NCBI GenBank assembly: GCA_910587295.1
Contig: CAJULP010000088.1
Coordinates: 1-64,000 of the forward strand
Reading direction: 5' to 3'
Origin: an uncultured Lachnospiraceae bacterium
Lineage (GTDB): Bacteria > Bacillota > Clostridia > Lachnospirales > Lachnospiraceae
DNA: 64,000 nt
The notes beneath the pieces are model-generated. The model saw nothing but the letters and a program-made list of their open reading frames with translations, was not told the DNA's origin and did no database searches. This document shows, piece by piece, positions 43,268 to 51,509 of the stretch (position 1 is its first letter; each line of letters opens with the position of its first letter). The position numbers were made by a program, and so were the translations under genes.

Positions 43268-45640
43268 TTACTCTGACAGATAGATGGCAATCTTCTGCTC
43301 TATGGCAGTTAACGCTTCTTCAAGGGTCTGCTCCCCTGAAATATATTTATCGCCTTCCTCAAACACTGTCTTCTCCAACACGGTATCCTCCACATAGGGT
43401 GTGTCCATAGATTCCATCCACCCATATAAAGTATCCAACTGCTCCTGGCTGGCAATATATACGTTCAGGCTTAAAGGCTCATCATCCCAGCCCGACGTGC
43501 CAATGCTTCCATATGCCCCGTCTTCACCAACTTCGTCCTCATTGGGGGTAAACTGCTGTTCCAATGCATCCCTGTTTACAGAAAACCTGCTCATGGATGC
43601 CTGTGCATCCTTACTTAAAAGTGCTTTCAGGAAATCCTGCGCATATTCCGCCCTGGGGGAAGCCGCACTGATTCCCAGCATCAATGTAGGCATAAATACC
43701 TGACCGCCCTGACCGCTTACCGGCTGATAAATAAGATCTTCAAAACCTTTTACCCTTGTAACGGAAAGATCCATATAATAACTGTATGGATAGGTAAGGG
43801 GCCCGACCGATAACTGCATATAATCTCCCATAATGTCCATTCCGTTTATGCCATAATACCGGCTGTCATACATCCAGTCCTCCCCTCTTTCATTAATCCA
43901 TATTTCATTGATTCTGGTATACCGTTCCGTGAATTTCTCATCCAGACCATCCATCTGGGCGTCGTACATTCTTTTCACCTGGGTAAGGAACTCTTCCACC
44001 GCTTCCCTGTCAAGCTCCCCGCTTCCGGTCTTCCATGCAGGCGCTGATGATAAGGCAAAGGCCTTCATGATCTGCTTGGCAAAACCCCATCCCAGGATTG
44101 CTTTTCCCGGATTTTCTTCCCGGAGCTTTACCACTTCATCCGCAATGGTCTTTAAGTCCTTCACGTTGGCAATATCTTTTTCCCGCCCTGCAATCAGGGG
44201 CAGTATAACCTGGCCGGGTACTACATAGATTCCGCCGTCATCGGTCTCAAATGCATGGAACAGGTTTTCAAACAGCCTTTCTTCTTTTGCCAGATCAGTG
44301 ATCAGGCTGCTTACATCCATTAACAATCCTTTTTCCACATAAGAGTCAACAGGAAGCCCGTTTAAGCACAGAATATCCGGCCCTTCCCCGGCCACAATCT
44401 GAGTATTCAGTTTTTTCAACGCATCATCCCTGGTAACGGAACTTCCCTCTTCAATCCCTACCTCATATTCGATGAACATATCCGGATTATTTACCTGGTA
44501 TACGGAAATTGCCGCCCGAAGGTCATCACTTTCTTCCAGGCTGTATATTTTCACCCTGTTATTGGGCACGGTAGGAATATTGGGATCGTAAGTAAACTTG
44601 ATCGTTTTCTTGGAAGCTAAAAGAACCACAAATTCCGTATCACTTAATGGCATAAAATCCACAATGTTATATTCCGGGCTTCCAAGACGGGATAAACCAC
44701 CGTCTACCAACTGTTCCACAACGCTTCCTCCGATCACATGGCGGTGGATACCTTTTTTGCCTGCCAGATAAATGACATTGTCTTCTCCCATAAAGAATCC
44801 CATATCATACCAATAACTGCCGTTAGAGCTCCTTTCGCCATAATAGTCCGCCAGAAAGTCAGTTAATACTTCATCCTCAACATATTCCTCTTTTGACATA
44901 TCGTAAATCCTAAGGATTCTTACCGCATTTTCATAACTGTCCATGACCATCAGATCACCCCTGATTCGAATCAGATCCGGCCTGTTTTCCGGTGTCAAAA
45001 ATATTTCACAGGTTCCGTCTTCCTTCACCTCATAAATATTTCTGTCTTTCAGGGCAGATACAAAAAACCGCCCGGTATCGGAAACCCAGATGCTATTTGG
45101 GTGTGCCTCGTCACTTTCCATAGTTAACTCTACCGGAATCACGGTTTCATCCGGCTTGATCAGGATACATTTTACATTGTCAATATCATCCCCACTCCCG
45201 CTGTAGAGTATCCCTATCGTTCCATCGGGGGCTGCTTTTGCATGATGAACATAATAGGATTCTGTTTCCCGTTCCTTAAACCATTCTGTTTCTTTCACTT
45301 CCCACGTAAGGCCATTATCTTTTGACACCATAGGAAAATTATACTGATCAAGGATCATGATACTGCCGTCAGACAATCTCTGCATACTTAATGGTGTACT
45401 TAAGTTTTCGGATAAGTCCGCTTCCTCCTCCACATACCGCCCCATAGCTGTATTTTCTGACGGCGTTACCTCATCTATTGCCTGTTTCTTCTCCTGTGCT
45501 TCATCGGAAGCAGGACTTTCCTCTCCGCCCTGTGGAGTGGGATTTTCCTGTGTACTTTTCCCGCCACAGCCTGTGGCAAGCACCACCATCACTGCCGCCA
45601 TCAGCAGACACAGCATTCTTTTTTTCATACTTTTCCTCAT
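43268..45640 (-). CDS. Two-domain solute-binding lipoprotein with propeller-like N-terminus
   Basis: 790 residues, nearly twice the usual size. Lipoprotein signal with VLATGCGGK. Residues about 70-365 contain repeated beta-rich blades (LSDGSIMILDQYNFPMVS, APDGTIGILYSG, VSDTGRFFVSALKD, GEDNVIYLAGKKG), like WD40/BNR-type propellers. Residues about 370-790 are a family 1 solute-binding fold (VNNPDMFIEYEVG, GEGPDILCLNG). Start after AAGGAG. The propeller could recognise the ligand-bearing polymer or a partner protein. Confidence 0.8.
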   Translation of the reverse strand: MRKSMKKRMLCLLMAAVMVVLATGCGGKSTQENPTPQGGEESPASDEAQEKKQAIDEVTPSENTAMGRYVEEEADLSENLSTPLSMQRLSDGSIMILDQYNFPMVSKDNGLTWEVKETEWFKERETESYYVHHAKAAPDGTIGILYSGSGDDIDNVKCILIKPDETVIPVELTMESDEAHPNSIWVSDTGRFFVSALKDRNIYEVKEDGTCEIFLTPENRPDLIRIRGDLMVMDSYENAVRILRIYDMSKEEYVEDEVLTDFLADYYGERSSNGSYWYDMGFFMGEDNVIYLAGKKGIHRHVIGGSVVEQLVDGGLSRLGSPEYNIVDFMPLSDTEFVVLLASKKTIKFTYDPNIPTVPNNRVKIYSLEESDDLRAAISVYQVNNPDMFIEYEVGIEEGSSVTRDDALKKLNTQIVAGEGPDILCLNGLPVDSYVEKGLLMDVSSLITDLAKEERLFENLFHAFETDDGGIYVVPGQVILPLIAGREKDIANVKDLKTIADEVVKLREENPGKAILGWGFAKQIMKAFALSSAPAWKTGSGELDREAVEEFLTQVKRMYDAQMDGLDEKFTERYTRINEIWINERGEDWMYDSRYYGINGMDIMGDYMQLSVGPLTYPYSYYMDLSVTRVKGFEDLIYQPVSGQGGQVFMPTLMLGISAASPRAEYAQDFLKALLSKDAQASMSRFSVNRDALEQQFTPNEDEVGEDGAYGSIGTSGWDDEPLSLNVYIASQEQLDTLYGWMESMDTPYVEDTVLEKTVFEEGDKYISGEQTLEEALTAIEQKIAIYLSE

Positions 45641-45653
45641 TTTGACTCCTTCC

Positions 45654-46175
45654 TTACTCGTATACTTCTATAATGACTTTACTTGCAATAAAGCTATCTC
45701 CGTCATAGTTTCCGTACATTTCCAGACCAAAACCTTCCTGAATTTCAGAAAAGGAAGATTCCCGCATGTCAATGTCTCCGCCGCCGTTCTTAATGACCCA
45801 AAAATGGAATTCCGTGTCATCCCTAAAGTTCACCGTCACCAGTTCTTCTTCCTGGCTTCCTTCTTCCGGCAGATATACAATGTCACTGTTTTCATTTTCT
45901 TCAACGAATATTTTACTGATAGTAACACTGTTGTTCCCAAGATTCCTGACTTTTCCGGAAAGATGCTCTTCCCCCTGCTCTGGTATTACAAAATCCGCTT
46001 CCTTTTCCGTATCTTCTTTTCTTTCGGGTTCTACCTCTTCTTCATCCGCTTTCTTCGTATCTTGTACCTTTTCTGTGTTAACAGCCGGGATATTTTCCGG
46101 TTCTTTAGAACTACATCCGGCAGCCACTGCCATAAGTAATAATAATCCTGCTGCCAAACTGTGTTTACTTTTCAT
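45654..46175 (-). CDS. Hypothetical lipoprotein B
   Basis: 173 residues from ATG 46175 after GGGAG. Lipobox VAAGCSSK, then a Glu/Lys-rich linker and a small beta domain with VTVNFRDDTEFHFWVIKNGG and YDGDSFIASKVI. The domain is clearly related to that of the next-door lipoprotein A. Own promoter with RR-type direct repeats at 46205-46238. Unknown function. Confidence 0.7.
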   Translation of the reverse strand: MKSKHSLAAGLLLLMAVAAGCSSKEPENIPAVNTEKVQDTKKADEEEVEPERKEDTEKEADFVIPEQGEEHLSGKVRNLGNNSVTISKIFVEENENSDIVYLPEEGSQEEELVTVNFRDDTEFHFWVIKNGGGDIDMRESSFSEIQEGFGLEMYGNYDGDSFIASKVIIEVYE

Positions 46176-46204
46176 TTTACATTGTCTCCCTTTTCTTCTT
46201 TTGC

Positions 46205-46238
46205 AGTATAACAAAATAATCTCTAAGCTTTCTCTAAA
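46205..46238 (-). promoter_or_regulatory. Promoter of lipoprotein B with response-regulator direct repeat
   Basis: Minus-strand TTTAGAGA (46231-46238) and CTTAGAGA (46220-46227) have an 11-base period, then nine bases to TATACT (46205-46210). No good -35 is seen; the repeat replaces it. Confidence 0.7.
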
Positions 46239-46242
46239 CTGC

Positions 46243-46794
46243 CTATACAAACTCATAAAGGACCACTTTTCCCGCTACAAAAACCTCCCCGTCATAATAG
46301 CCTTCCAGCGTTACCGACATATCACCCACAATATCAGAAATCGAAGCTTCTTTGACCGTCACATCCTCATCCGGGTTTACCCCGCCATTTTTCACAACAT
46401 GAAGTTCAAACGTTGTATCATCCGTAAAATTGACATCCACATAATCCTCTGCGGTTTCATTACCCGATGCCGGTTGTATGGCTAAACTTACTCCGTCTTC
46501 CAGTTCCTCCGTCTTTACTTTTATTATGACAATACCATTGTCACCGATGCCTCTTACATTTCCATCTAGCTGTTCCGTCTCCCCACTCTCCGGCTTGCCG
46601 GTTTCTTGCTGCCGGTCTGCGCTTTCTTTTTCCGTCTCCTCTTCCGTCTCCGCGTTTTGTTCTTCACTTCCATCCTCTAAGGGTTCTTGCTCTATGGCAG
46701 CTACCTGGGAGTCCTGTTCTTTTGCACCACAGCCTGCTCCTGCTGTTACCATAAAAACACTTAATCCTACTGCTGCTATCCATTTTTTTCTCAT
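46243..46794 (-). CDS. Hypothetical lipoprotein A
   Basis: 183 residues. Signal with lipobox AGAGCGAK, a very acidic linker (EEQNAETEEETEKESADRQQ) and a beta domain with VDVNFTDDTTFELHVVKNGG and YDGEVFVAGKVV. Paralogue of lipoprotein B. Probably exposed on the cell surface and induced by the neighbouring two-component system. Confidence 0.7.
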   Translation of the reverse strand: MRKKWIAAVGLSVFMVTAGAGCGAKEQDSQVAAIEQEPLEDGSEEQNAETEEETEKESADRQQETGKPESGETEQLDGNVRGIGDNGIVIIKVKTEELEDGVSLAIQPASGNETAEDYVDVNFTDDTTFELHVVKNGGVNPDEDVTVKEASISDIVGDMSVTLEGYYDGEVFVAGKVVLYEFV

Positions 46795-46858
46795 AATGCT
46801 TCTCCTTCTTTCTTTACCTGCAAACCTTTCCTGATCTGCAAATTTTATTTTAGGGATA

Positions 46859-46892
46859 TTTATAGCAGGGAAATCTCTAAAAAATCTCTAAA
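46859..46892 (-). promoter_or_regulatory. Promoter of lipoprotein A with response-regulator direct repeat
   Basis: TTTAGAGA (46885-46892) and TTTAGAGA (46874-46881) on the minus strand, 11-base period, then nine bases to TATAAA (46859-46864). Same layout as the lipoprotein B and response-regulator promoters. Confidence 0.75.
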
Positions 46893-46898
46893 GAATGG

Positions 46899-46938
46899 AA
46901 AACGCTGCCTTTCCGGCCAATCCGGATGGCAGCGCTTT
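46899..46938 (-). terminator. Terminator of the AAA ATPase gene
   Basis: AAAGCGCTGCC...CCGG and CCGG...GGCAGCGTTTT form a long stem on the minus strand between the ATPase gene and the lipoprotein A promoter. Confidence 0.8.
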
Positions 46939-46958
46939 GCTGTGGCTTATTTATCTGA

Positions 46959-48350
46959 TTACTTCAGCATTTCTTCATATGTTACAAAAGTTACATTTCC
47001 CATTTCCATCCCTTTTTCCAAACATCCTTTTGTAAATCCGCTTTTAGAAAATAAATAGAAATGAACATTATGATAAGAAAACAACTCACTACAGGCTGTT
47101 AATTTTTCAAGAACCTGCAGATCTGTCTTTTCATTTCTCCACTTACACTCGGCAAAAAGCGCTGTCTCCTTATCTTCAATACCCATAATATCAATTTCTG
47201 CCTGTTGTCTTTTCTTAGAATCCGTTCCCCACCAGCGTCCAATATCCATAAAATTTACTGCCGACTTACCTTCCGACAAAAGTTTCCAAAGGTACTGTTT
47301 ACATATTTCTTCAAAAACACTGCCCATATAGTCCGAAAAGCAAGGCGCTATCCTTTGGTAAACCTGATCTTTCATTCCCCTGTTAATTGCAGAAACATTA
47401 TCCTGCACAAAACGGTACCAGAAACGAAACATAAAATCCTCAAGGACGTACCATGATTTTTTTGAACTGCTTACCCCAAAGGGAATTTCCTTTTTCACAA
47501 TTCCGAGGCCGGATAATCTATTCAGGTAGCTTGTGGCAAGAGCCGTGTCTATCCCGGTCCTGGAACATATTTCGGAAAGTCTCGATGCCCCCTGGGCAAT
47601 GGCGCCAATAATCGTATTATACTGCGATGCATCACGACATTCCTGCTTGATCAGGTTTGTTGGTTCTTCATACAGATAAGCACTGGCTGTCAGGAAATTG
47701 TCTTTGATATTATCTTCAATGGCCAGCCTGTCATCCATCATGGACATGTATAAAGGAATGCCGCCCGTAATGCCATACAACATAGCCAGATCTTCCCCAT
47801 CGGCATTTTTATAGTACTCTTTCATTTCAAAAAAATCAAAAGGCTTTATCTTATACTGGCAGGTACGCCGTCCGTAAAGAGGACTTTGATATCCCATCAC
47901 CTGATTCTCCATAAAGGACATGGAAGAACCGCAAAGGATCAAAAACAATTTTGATTTCTGATGACAGCGGTCGATCAATATTTGAAAAACAGATGCAATT
48001 CCACTTTCACAGGATGCTAAATAGGGGTATTCGTCAATAACAAATATGATACGGCGTTCCTTTGCAATCTGGAATACTGCCTCAAATGCTGCCTGAAAAT
48101 CCAAAAACATCCCTGATGCATTTTCAAAATCTGAGGATAAGGCATAAATACTTTTACTTAAATCCATCAAATTTTTTCTGCTGTTTGTCTCGGTCGCCGA
48201 ATACATAATACACTCTTTACCCCTAACAAACTCATTGATCAGCGTCGTTTTTCCGACCCGCCTCCGCCCATAAATAACTGCAAACTCAAATCTACCGGAC
48301 TCATATCTCTTATTCAGATCAAAAATTTCTTTTTTTCTTCCAATAAACAT
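46959..48350 (-). CDS. AAA ATPase with PD-(D/E)XK-like C-terminus (DUF234 type)
   Basis: 463 residues. Walker A YGRRRVGKTTLI, Walker B IIFVIDEYPYLAS and sensor LILCGSS form the N-terminal ATPase. Residues about 250-290 are a winged helix (SRLSEICSRTGIDTALATSYLNRL). The C-terminus has EIDIMGIEDKETALFAECKW, the D-(x)n-ExK nuclease pattern. This family is frequent in Clostridia and archaea with no known role. Start at ATG 48350 fits GAGGA spacing better than 48356. Confidence 0.85.
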   Translation of the reverse strand: MFIGRKKEIFDLNKRYESGRFEFAVIYGRRRVGKTTLINEFVRGKECIMYSATETNSRKNLMDLSKSIYALSSDFENASGMFLDFQAAFEAVFQIAKERRIIFVIDEYPYLASCESGIASVFQILIDRCHQKSKLFLILCGSSMSFMENQVMGYQSPLYGRRTCQYKIKPFDFFEMKEYYKNADGEDLAMLYGITGGIPLYMSMMDDRLAIEDNIKDNFLTASAYLYEEPTNLIKQECRDASQYNTIIGAIAQGASRLSEICSRTGIDTALATSYLNRLSGLGIVKKEIPFGVSSSKKSWYVLEDFMFRFWYRFVQDNVSAINRGMKDQVYQRIAPCFSDYMGSVFEEICKQYLWKLLSEGKSAVNFMDIGRWWGTDSKKRQQAEIDIMGIEDKETALFAECKWRNEKTDLQVLEKLTACSELFSYHNVHFYLFSKSGFTKGCLEKGMEMGNVTFVTYEEMLK

Positions 48351-48363
48351 GAACATTCCTCAC

Positions 48364-48396
48364 TTAGTAAACTATAGTTTACTAAATTATAATTTA
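48364..48396. promoter_or_regulatory. Overlapping palindromic operators of the AAA ATPase gene
   Basis: A perfect 22-bp palindrome with core AGTAAACTATAGTTTACT (48366-48383) is followed by a second palindrome TAAATTATAATTTA (48383-48396). The second covers the -10 box. Confidence 0.7.
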
Positions 48397-48415
48397 CTTT
48401 ATTGCAACCTGTCAA
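48386..48415 (-). promoter_or_regulatory. Promoter of the AAA ATPase gene
   Basis: Minus-strand TTGACA (48410-48415) and TATAAT (48386-48391), 18 bases apart, overlapped by the palindromes. Confidence 0.7.
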
Positions 48416-48433
48416 TATAATTATATCCTAAAA

Positions 48434-48467
48434 CTTAGAGAATAATTAAAGAAAACTATGCTAAAAT
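48434..48467 (+). promoter_or_regulatory. Promoter of the OmpR-type operon with direct repeat
   Basis: CTTAGAGA (48434-48441) and ATTAAAGA (48445-48452), period 11, then nine bases to TAAAAT (48462-48467). Geometry is identical to the two lipoprotein promoters, which suggests autoregulation. Confidence 0.65.
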
Positions 48468-48565
48468 TTAAAACTATAAGACATTCCTCTTGCAAATCCA
48501 ACTCGATTCATTAAAATAAAAGAAATAGAATATGTTTTTTAAATTACAGACAGCAAGGTGTTAAC

Positions 48566-49252
48566 ATGAGAATTTTATTAGCGGAAGATGACGAACAATT
48601 AAATAAAACTCTATCTTTTCAGTTACAAGAAAACGGATTTTCTGTAGATAGCTGCTTTGACGGGGATGAGGCCTGCTACTATGGGGAACAAAATATATAT
48701 GACGTGATCTTATTAGACAGGATGCTTCCCTACAAAGAAGGAACCGAAGTCCTTACCTTACTTCGGAAAAAGGGAATCAAAGCTCCTATCATTTTGATCA
48801 CTGCACTGGGAGCTTTATCCGATAAAGTGACAGGTTTAGACTTAGGTGCAGATGACTATCTGGTCAAGCCCTTTGCCTTTGAAGAATTACTTGCCAGAAT
48901 ACGATGCGTATCCAGAAGACCCCATACACTGACTAATGATGATATCCTTACCATATCCGATCTTTCATTAGACTTAACGGACTATCATCTTACCGGCCCG
49001 GCCGGAAAATGCTCTCTGTCAAAACGGGAAGCCGCCCTTTTAGAAACCTTCCTGCGCAGAATTGGCCAGTCTTTATCCCGCAGCCTCCTTCTTTTAAAGG
49101 TTTGGGGGCCGGACAGTGACGTAGAAGAAGGAAATCTGGATAATTATATCCATTTCCTGCGAAGAAGACTTAATTTAGTGGGAAGTAATTTAGAGATCAA
49201 GACCATACGGGGAATCGGTTATTGTCTGCAGGACAGGTCCGCTTCATCTTAA
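48566..49252 (+). CDS. OmpR-family response regulator
   Basis: 228 residues. Receiver with acidic pocket EDDE, phospho-Asp in VILLDRMLPY, Thr in ILITALG and Lys in YLVKPFAFEELL. C-terminal winged helix (about 130-225) with LSKREAALLETFLRR and ETIRGIGYC-like end IKTIRGIGYCL. It overlaps the region before the kinase gene. It probably binds the 11-base-period repeats at 46205, 46859 and 48434. Confidence 0.93.
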   Translation: MRILLAEDDEQLNKTLSFQLQENGFSVDSCFDGDEACYYGEQNIYDVILLDRMLPYKEGTEVLTLLRKKGIKAPIILITALGALSDKVTGLDLGADDYLVKPFAFEELLARIRCVSRRPHTLTNDDILTISDLSLDLTDYHLTGPAGKCSLSKREAALLETFLRRIGQSLSRSLLLLKVWGPDSDVEEGNLDNYIHFLRRRLNLVGSNLEIKTIRGIGYCLQDRSASS

Positions 49253-49272
49253 CAGATAAGGGGGATATTTTT

Positions 49273-50577
49273 ATGTTTCAAAAAGTGCATATTTATCTCA
49301 CCCTTTTGTGCACTGCCATAACCACTATCATTATGATCATTATGTCATGCAGTTACTTATATGTATCTGAAAAGAGCTTATATAAAAATCAAATGGATTC
49401 CTTCAAAAATGACATGAATACCATTGCTACCAACTTGGAACAACAGCCTGTTATCTCTATGGAATGGCTTTCCAAAATGGAATCACAGGGGAATTATACC
49501 TTTTTTCTTTTGGATAATGGCGTTCCTTTTCTTTATAATACCTTAGGTTCATCCGAAGAAAAAAACATACTTCTTGAAGAATGTCTGGCTGATTATCATT
49601 CATCTATTTTGATCGACGTAGACCATTCTTCTTTGTCTCCTTACGCTTCTTACCATACAGAATCCGAATTTTTTTCCCCTTCCGCAGGAAAGAAATATTT
49701 TTACAGCGTATTGATCTTAGGACATAGTTCTTCTAAGCTGCAGGTTATCGTCCTTTCTTCCTTAAGCACGCTGGAAGAACAGATCGTACATCAGCGCTCC
49801 TTTTTTATCCTGATCGACTTGATCACCATACTGGTTTTAGCAGTATTTTCATGGATCTTCACAGGTATTTTACTGAAACCTATTATGGAAAACCAAAAAA
49901 AACAAGTCCAATTTGTTGCCGCTGCATCTCATGAACTCAGAACACCCCTTGCGGTAATCTTATCCTGTGTGGAATGCTGCCAAAAAACCGAACCTCAAAA
50001 ACAGGCAGGCTTTTTAAATACGATCACCAATGAAGGGATGCGGATGCGTAACCTTATTGACGATATGCTGACTTTATCAAGTTCTGATAACCAACGGTTT
50101 TCTATAAATACAAAATCAGTGGAAATGGACACCTTACTTGTTGATTCCTATGAAGCGTTTCAGCCCCTTGCAAGACAGAACAAGCTATCCTTATCCGTTT
50201 CACTGCCGGAATGTTCTCTTCCTTTATGTAATTGCGACAAAGAGCGCATCAGCCAGGTTTTGTCCATTTTGCTGCACAATGCAATCAGCTACACCCCAGC
50301 CCCCGGCAAAATCAACCTCTCCCTCGACTATTCCAGGGAACACTTTTACATTTCGGTATCCGATAATGGGATTGGCATTTCCGATGAAGACAAAAAGAAA
50401 ATATTTGACCGCTTTTACCGAGTAGAAAAAGCCCGAAGCGCCAAAGAACACTTTGGGCTTGGGCTTTCTATTGCCTATGAGATCATAAAATCCCACCGCG
50501 GCAGTTTAACGGTAAAGGATTCACCGGAAGGCGGTGCATTATTTATCATAGACCTTCCTAAAAGTAAACACGGATAA
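49273..50577 (+). CDS. Sensor histidine kinase
   Basis: 434 residues from ATG 49273 (AGGGGGA upstream; the longer frame overlaps the regulator gene). Two membrane segments (about 8-28 and 178-200) enclose an extracellular sensor of about 150 residues. HisKA motif AASHELRTPLAVIL with phospho-His, then HATPase with N box LLHNAISYT and DNGIGI. Cognate partner of the OmpR-type regulator. Confidence 0.92.
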   Translation: MFQKVHIYLTLLCTAITTIIMIIMSCSYLYVSEKSLYKNQMDSFKNDMNTIATNLEQQPVISMEWLSKMESQGNYTFFLLDNGVPFLYNTLGSSEEKNILLEECLADYHSSILIDVDHSSLSPYASYHTESEFFSPSAGKKYFYSVLILGHSSSKLQVIVLSSLSTLEEQIVHQRSFFILIDLITILVLAVFSWIFTGILLKPIMENQKKQVQFVAAASHELRTPLAVILSCVECCQKTEPQKQAGFLNTITNEGMRMRNLIDDMLTLSSSDNQRFSINTKSVEMDTLLVDSYEAFQPLARQNKLSLSVSLPECSLPLCNCDKERISQVLSILLHNAISYTPAPGKINLSLDYSREHFYISVSDNGIGISDEDKKKIFDRFYRVEKARSAKEHFGLGLSIAYEIIKSHRGSLTVKDSPEGGALFIIDLPKSKHG

Positions 50578-50594
50578 TTTGATAACTGCTGCCA

Positions 50595-51380
50595 TTACTC
50601 AAATAATCCTTCCGCCCACCGCTCGATCCGGTCTCCAAAAAAATCAGCCTGATTACTTATTTCCAATTCCAACTCCAATTCCAATTCTTCCAATTGTCTT
50701 TCAATTTCTTCTGAATATACTCCGCCGTTAAGGCTTCCGCCTAAATTCCCCATAAAACCATCTATAAACTCTTCGCTTAAATGAACCTGCCATTCTCCCG
50801 CTTTTTTATCAAGCCGCACTGTCACTTCAATATCCCGGGTCTGCTCCATCTCATCAATGATCTCGCATAGATCCCCTCCCTCATTTGTCAGTTCAAACAT
50901 TTCTTTCACCAAATGCCTTATTCCCAATCCTTCGCTGTGGATCATGCCTTTTATCAGATTGACCTCATAAATTCCGGTAACATCCGTCAGATCTTTATTT
51001 GTCAGCACAAGATCCACATAAGCTTTATCACCTTCTTTTCTGACCTCACCAATTTCCCATGAAAGATTTTCCACAATCTTTCCGGCAAATTCCTTATTCC
51101 ATTGATAATGCTTTACTCTTTTTAATCCCGGCTGCTGCAGTTCGTTAAACACCCTGTATTCTCTGCTTACAGGAATGCCAAGAAAATTTCTGTGAGATGC
51201 AATATGATTATCCGTATAGCGATTTAATGTTTCAAGGTCTAAAGCCTTTATTGATTCCATTACGTTTTCCACTGCCTCCTCCGGTTCTGCTAAAGATATC
51301 AATGCATTTTCCATCTTTCCTGCACAGGCCGTAAGACCCAGACACATAATAAGCGCCAAAAATAATTTTCCTTTTTTCAT
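50595..51380 (-). CDS. Hypothetical lipoprotein
   Basis: 261 residues; lipobox GLTACAGK (Cys about 19), then a mixed alpha/beta domain beginning EEAVENVMESIKALDLETLNRY, similar to NTF2-like or DUF4878-type lipoproteins, and a Glu/Leu-rich end (QLEELELELELEI). AAGGAGA ribosome site. It follows the GHKL kinase gene on the same strand after a terminator-like hairpin. Function unknown. Confidence 0.65.
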   Translation of the reverse strand: MKKGKLFLALIMCLGLTACAGKMENALISLAEPEEAVENVMESIKALDLETLNRYTDNHIASHRNFLGIPVSREYRVFNELQQPGLKRVKHYQWNKEFAGKIVENLSWEIGEVRKEGDKAYVDLVLTNKDLTDVTGIYEVNLIKGMIHSEGLGIRHLVKEMFELTNEGGDLCEIIDEMEQTRDIEVTVRLDKKAGEWQVHLSEEFIDGFMGNLGGSLNGGVYSEEIERQLEELELELELEISNQADFFGDRIERWAEGLFE

Positions 51381-51487
51381 ACTGTTTTCTCCTTATTTTC
51401 CGTCTATGATTATCTGTATCATCAGCATAGATCAAAATCTTTAAGGACGCAATGGATATGGCAAAAAGCTACGGTGATGAAGCAAAA

Positions 51488-51509
51488 AAAGACGCCTGCC
51501 GACGTCTTT
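51488..51509 (-). terminator. Possible terminator after the GHKL kinase gene
   Basis: AAAGACG and CGTCTTT form a seven-base stem with an eight-base loop and A/T runs; it overlaps the kinase stop codon. Confidence 0.5.
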
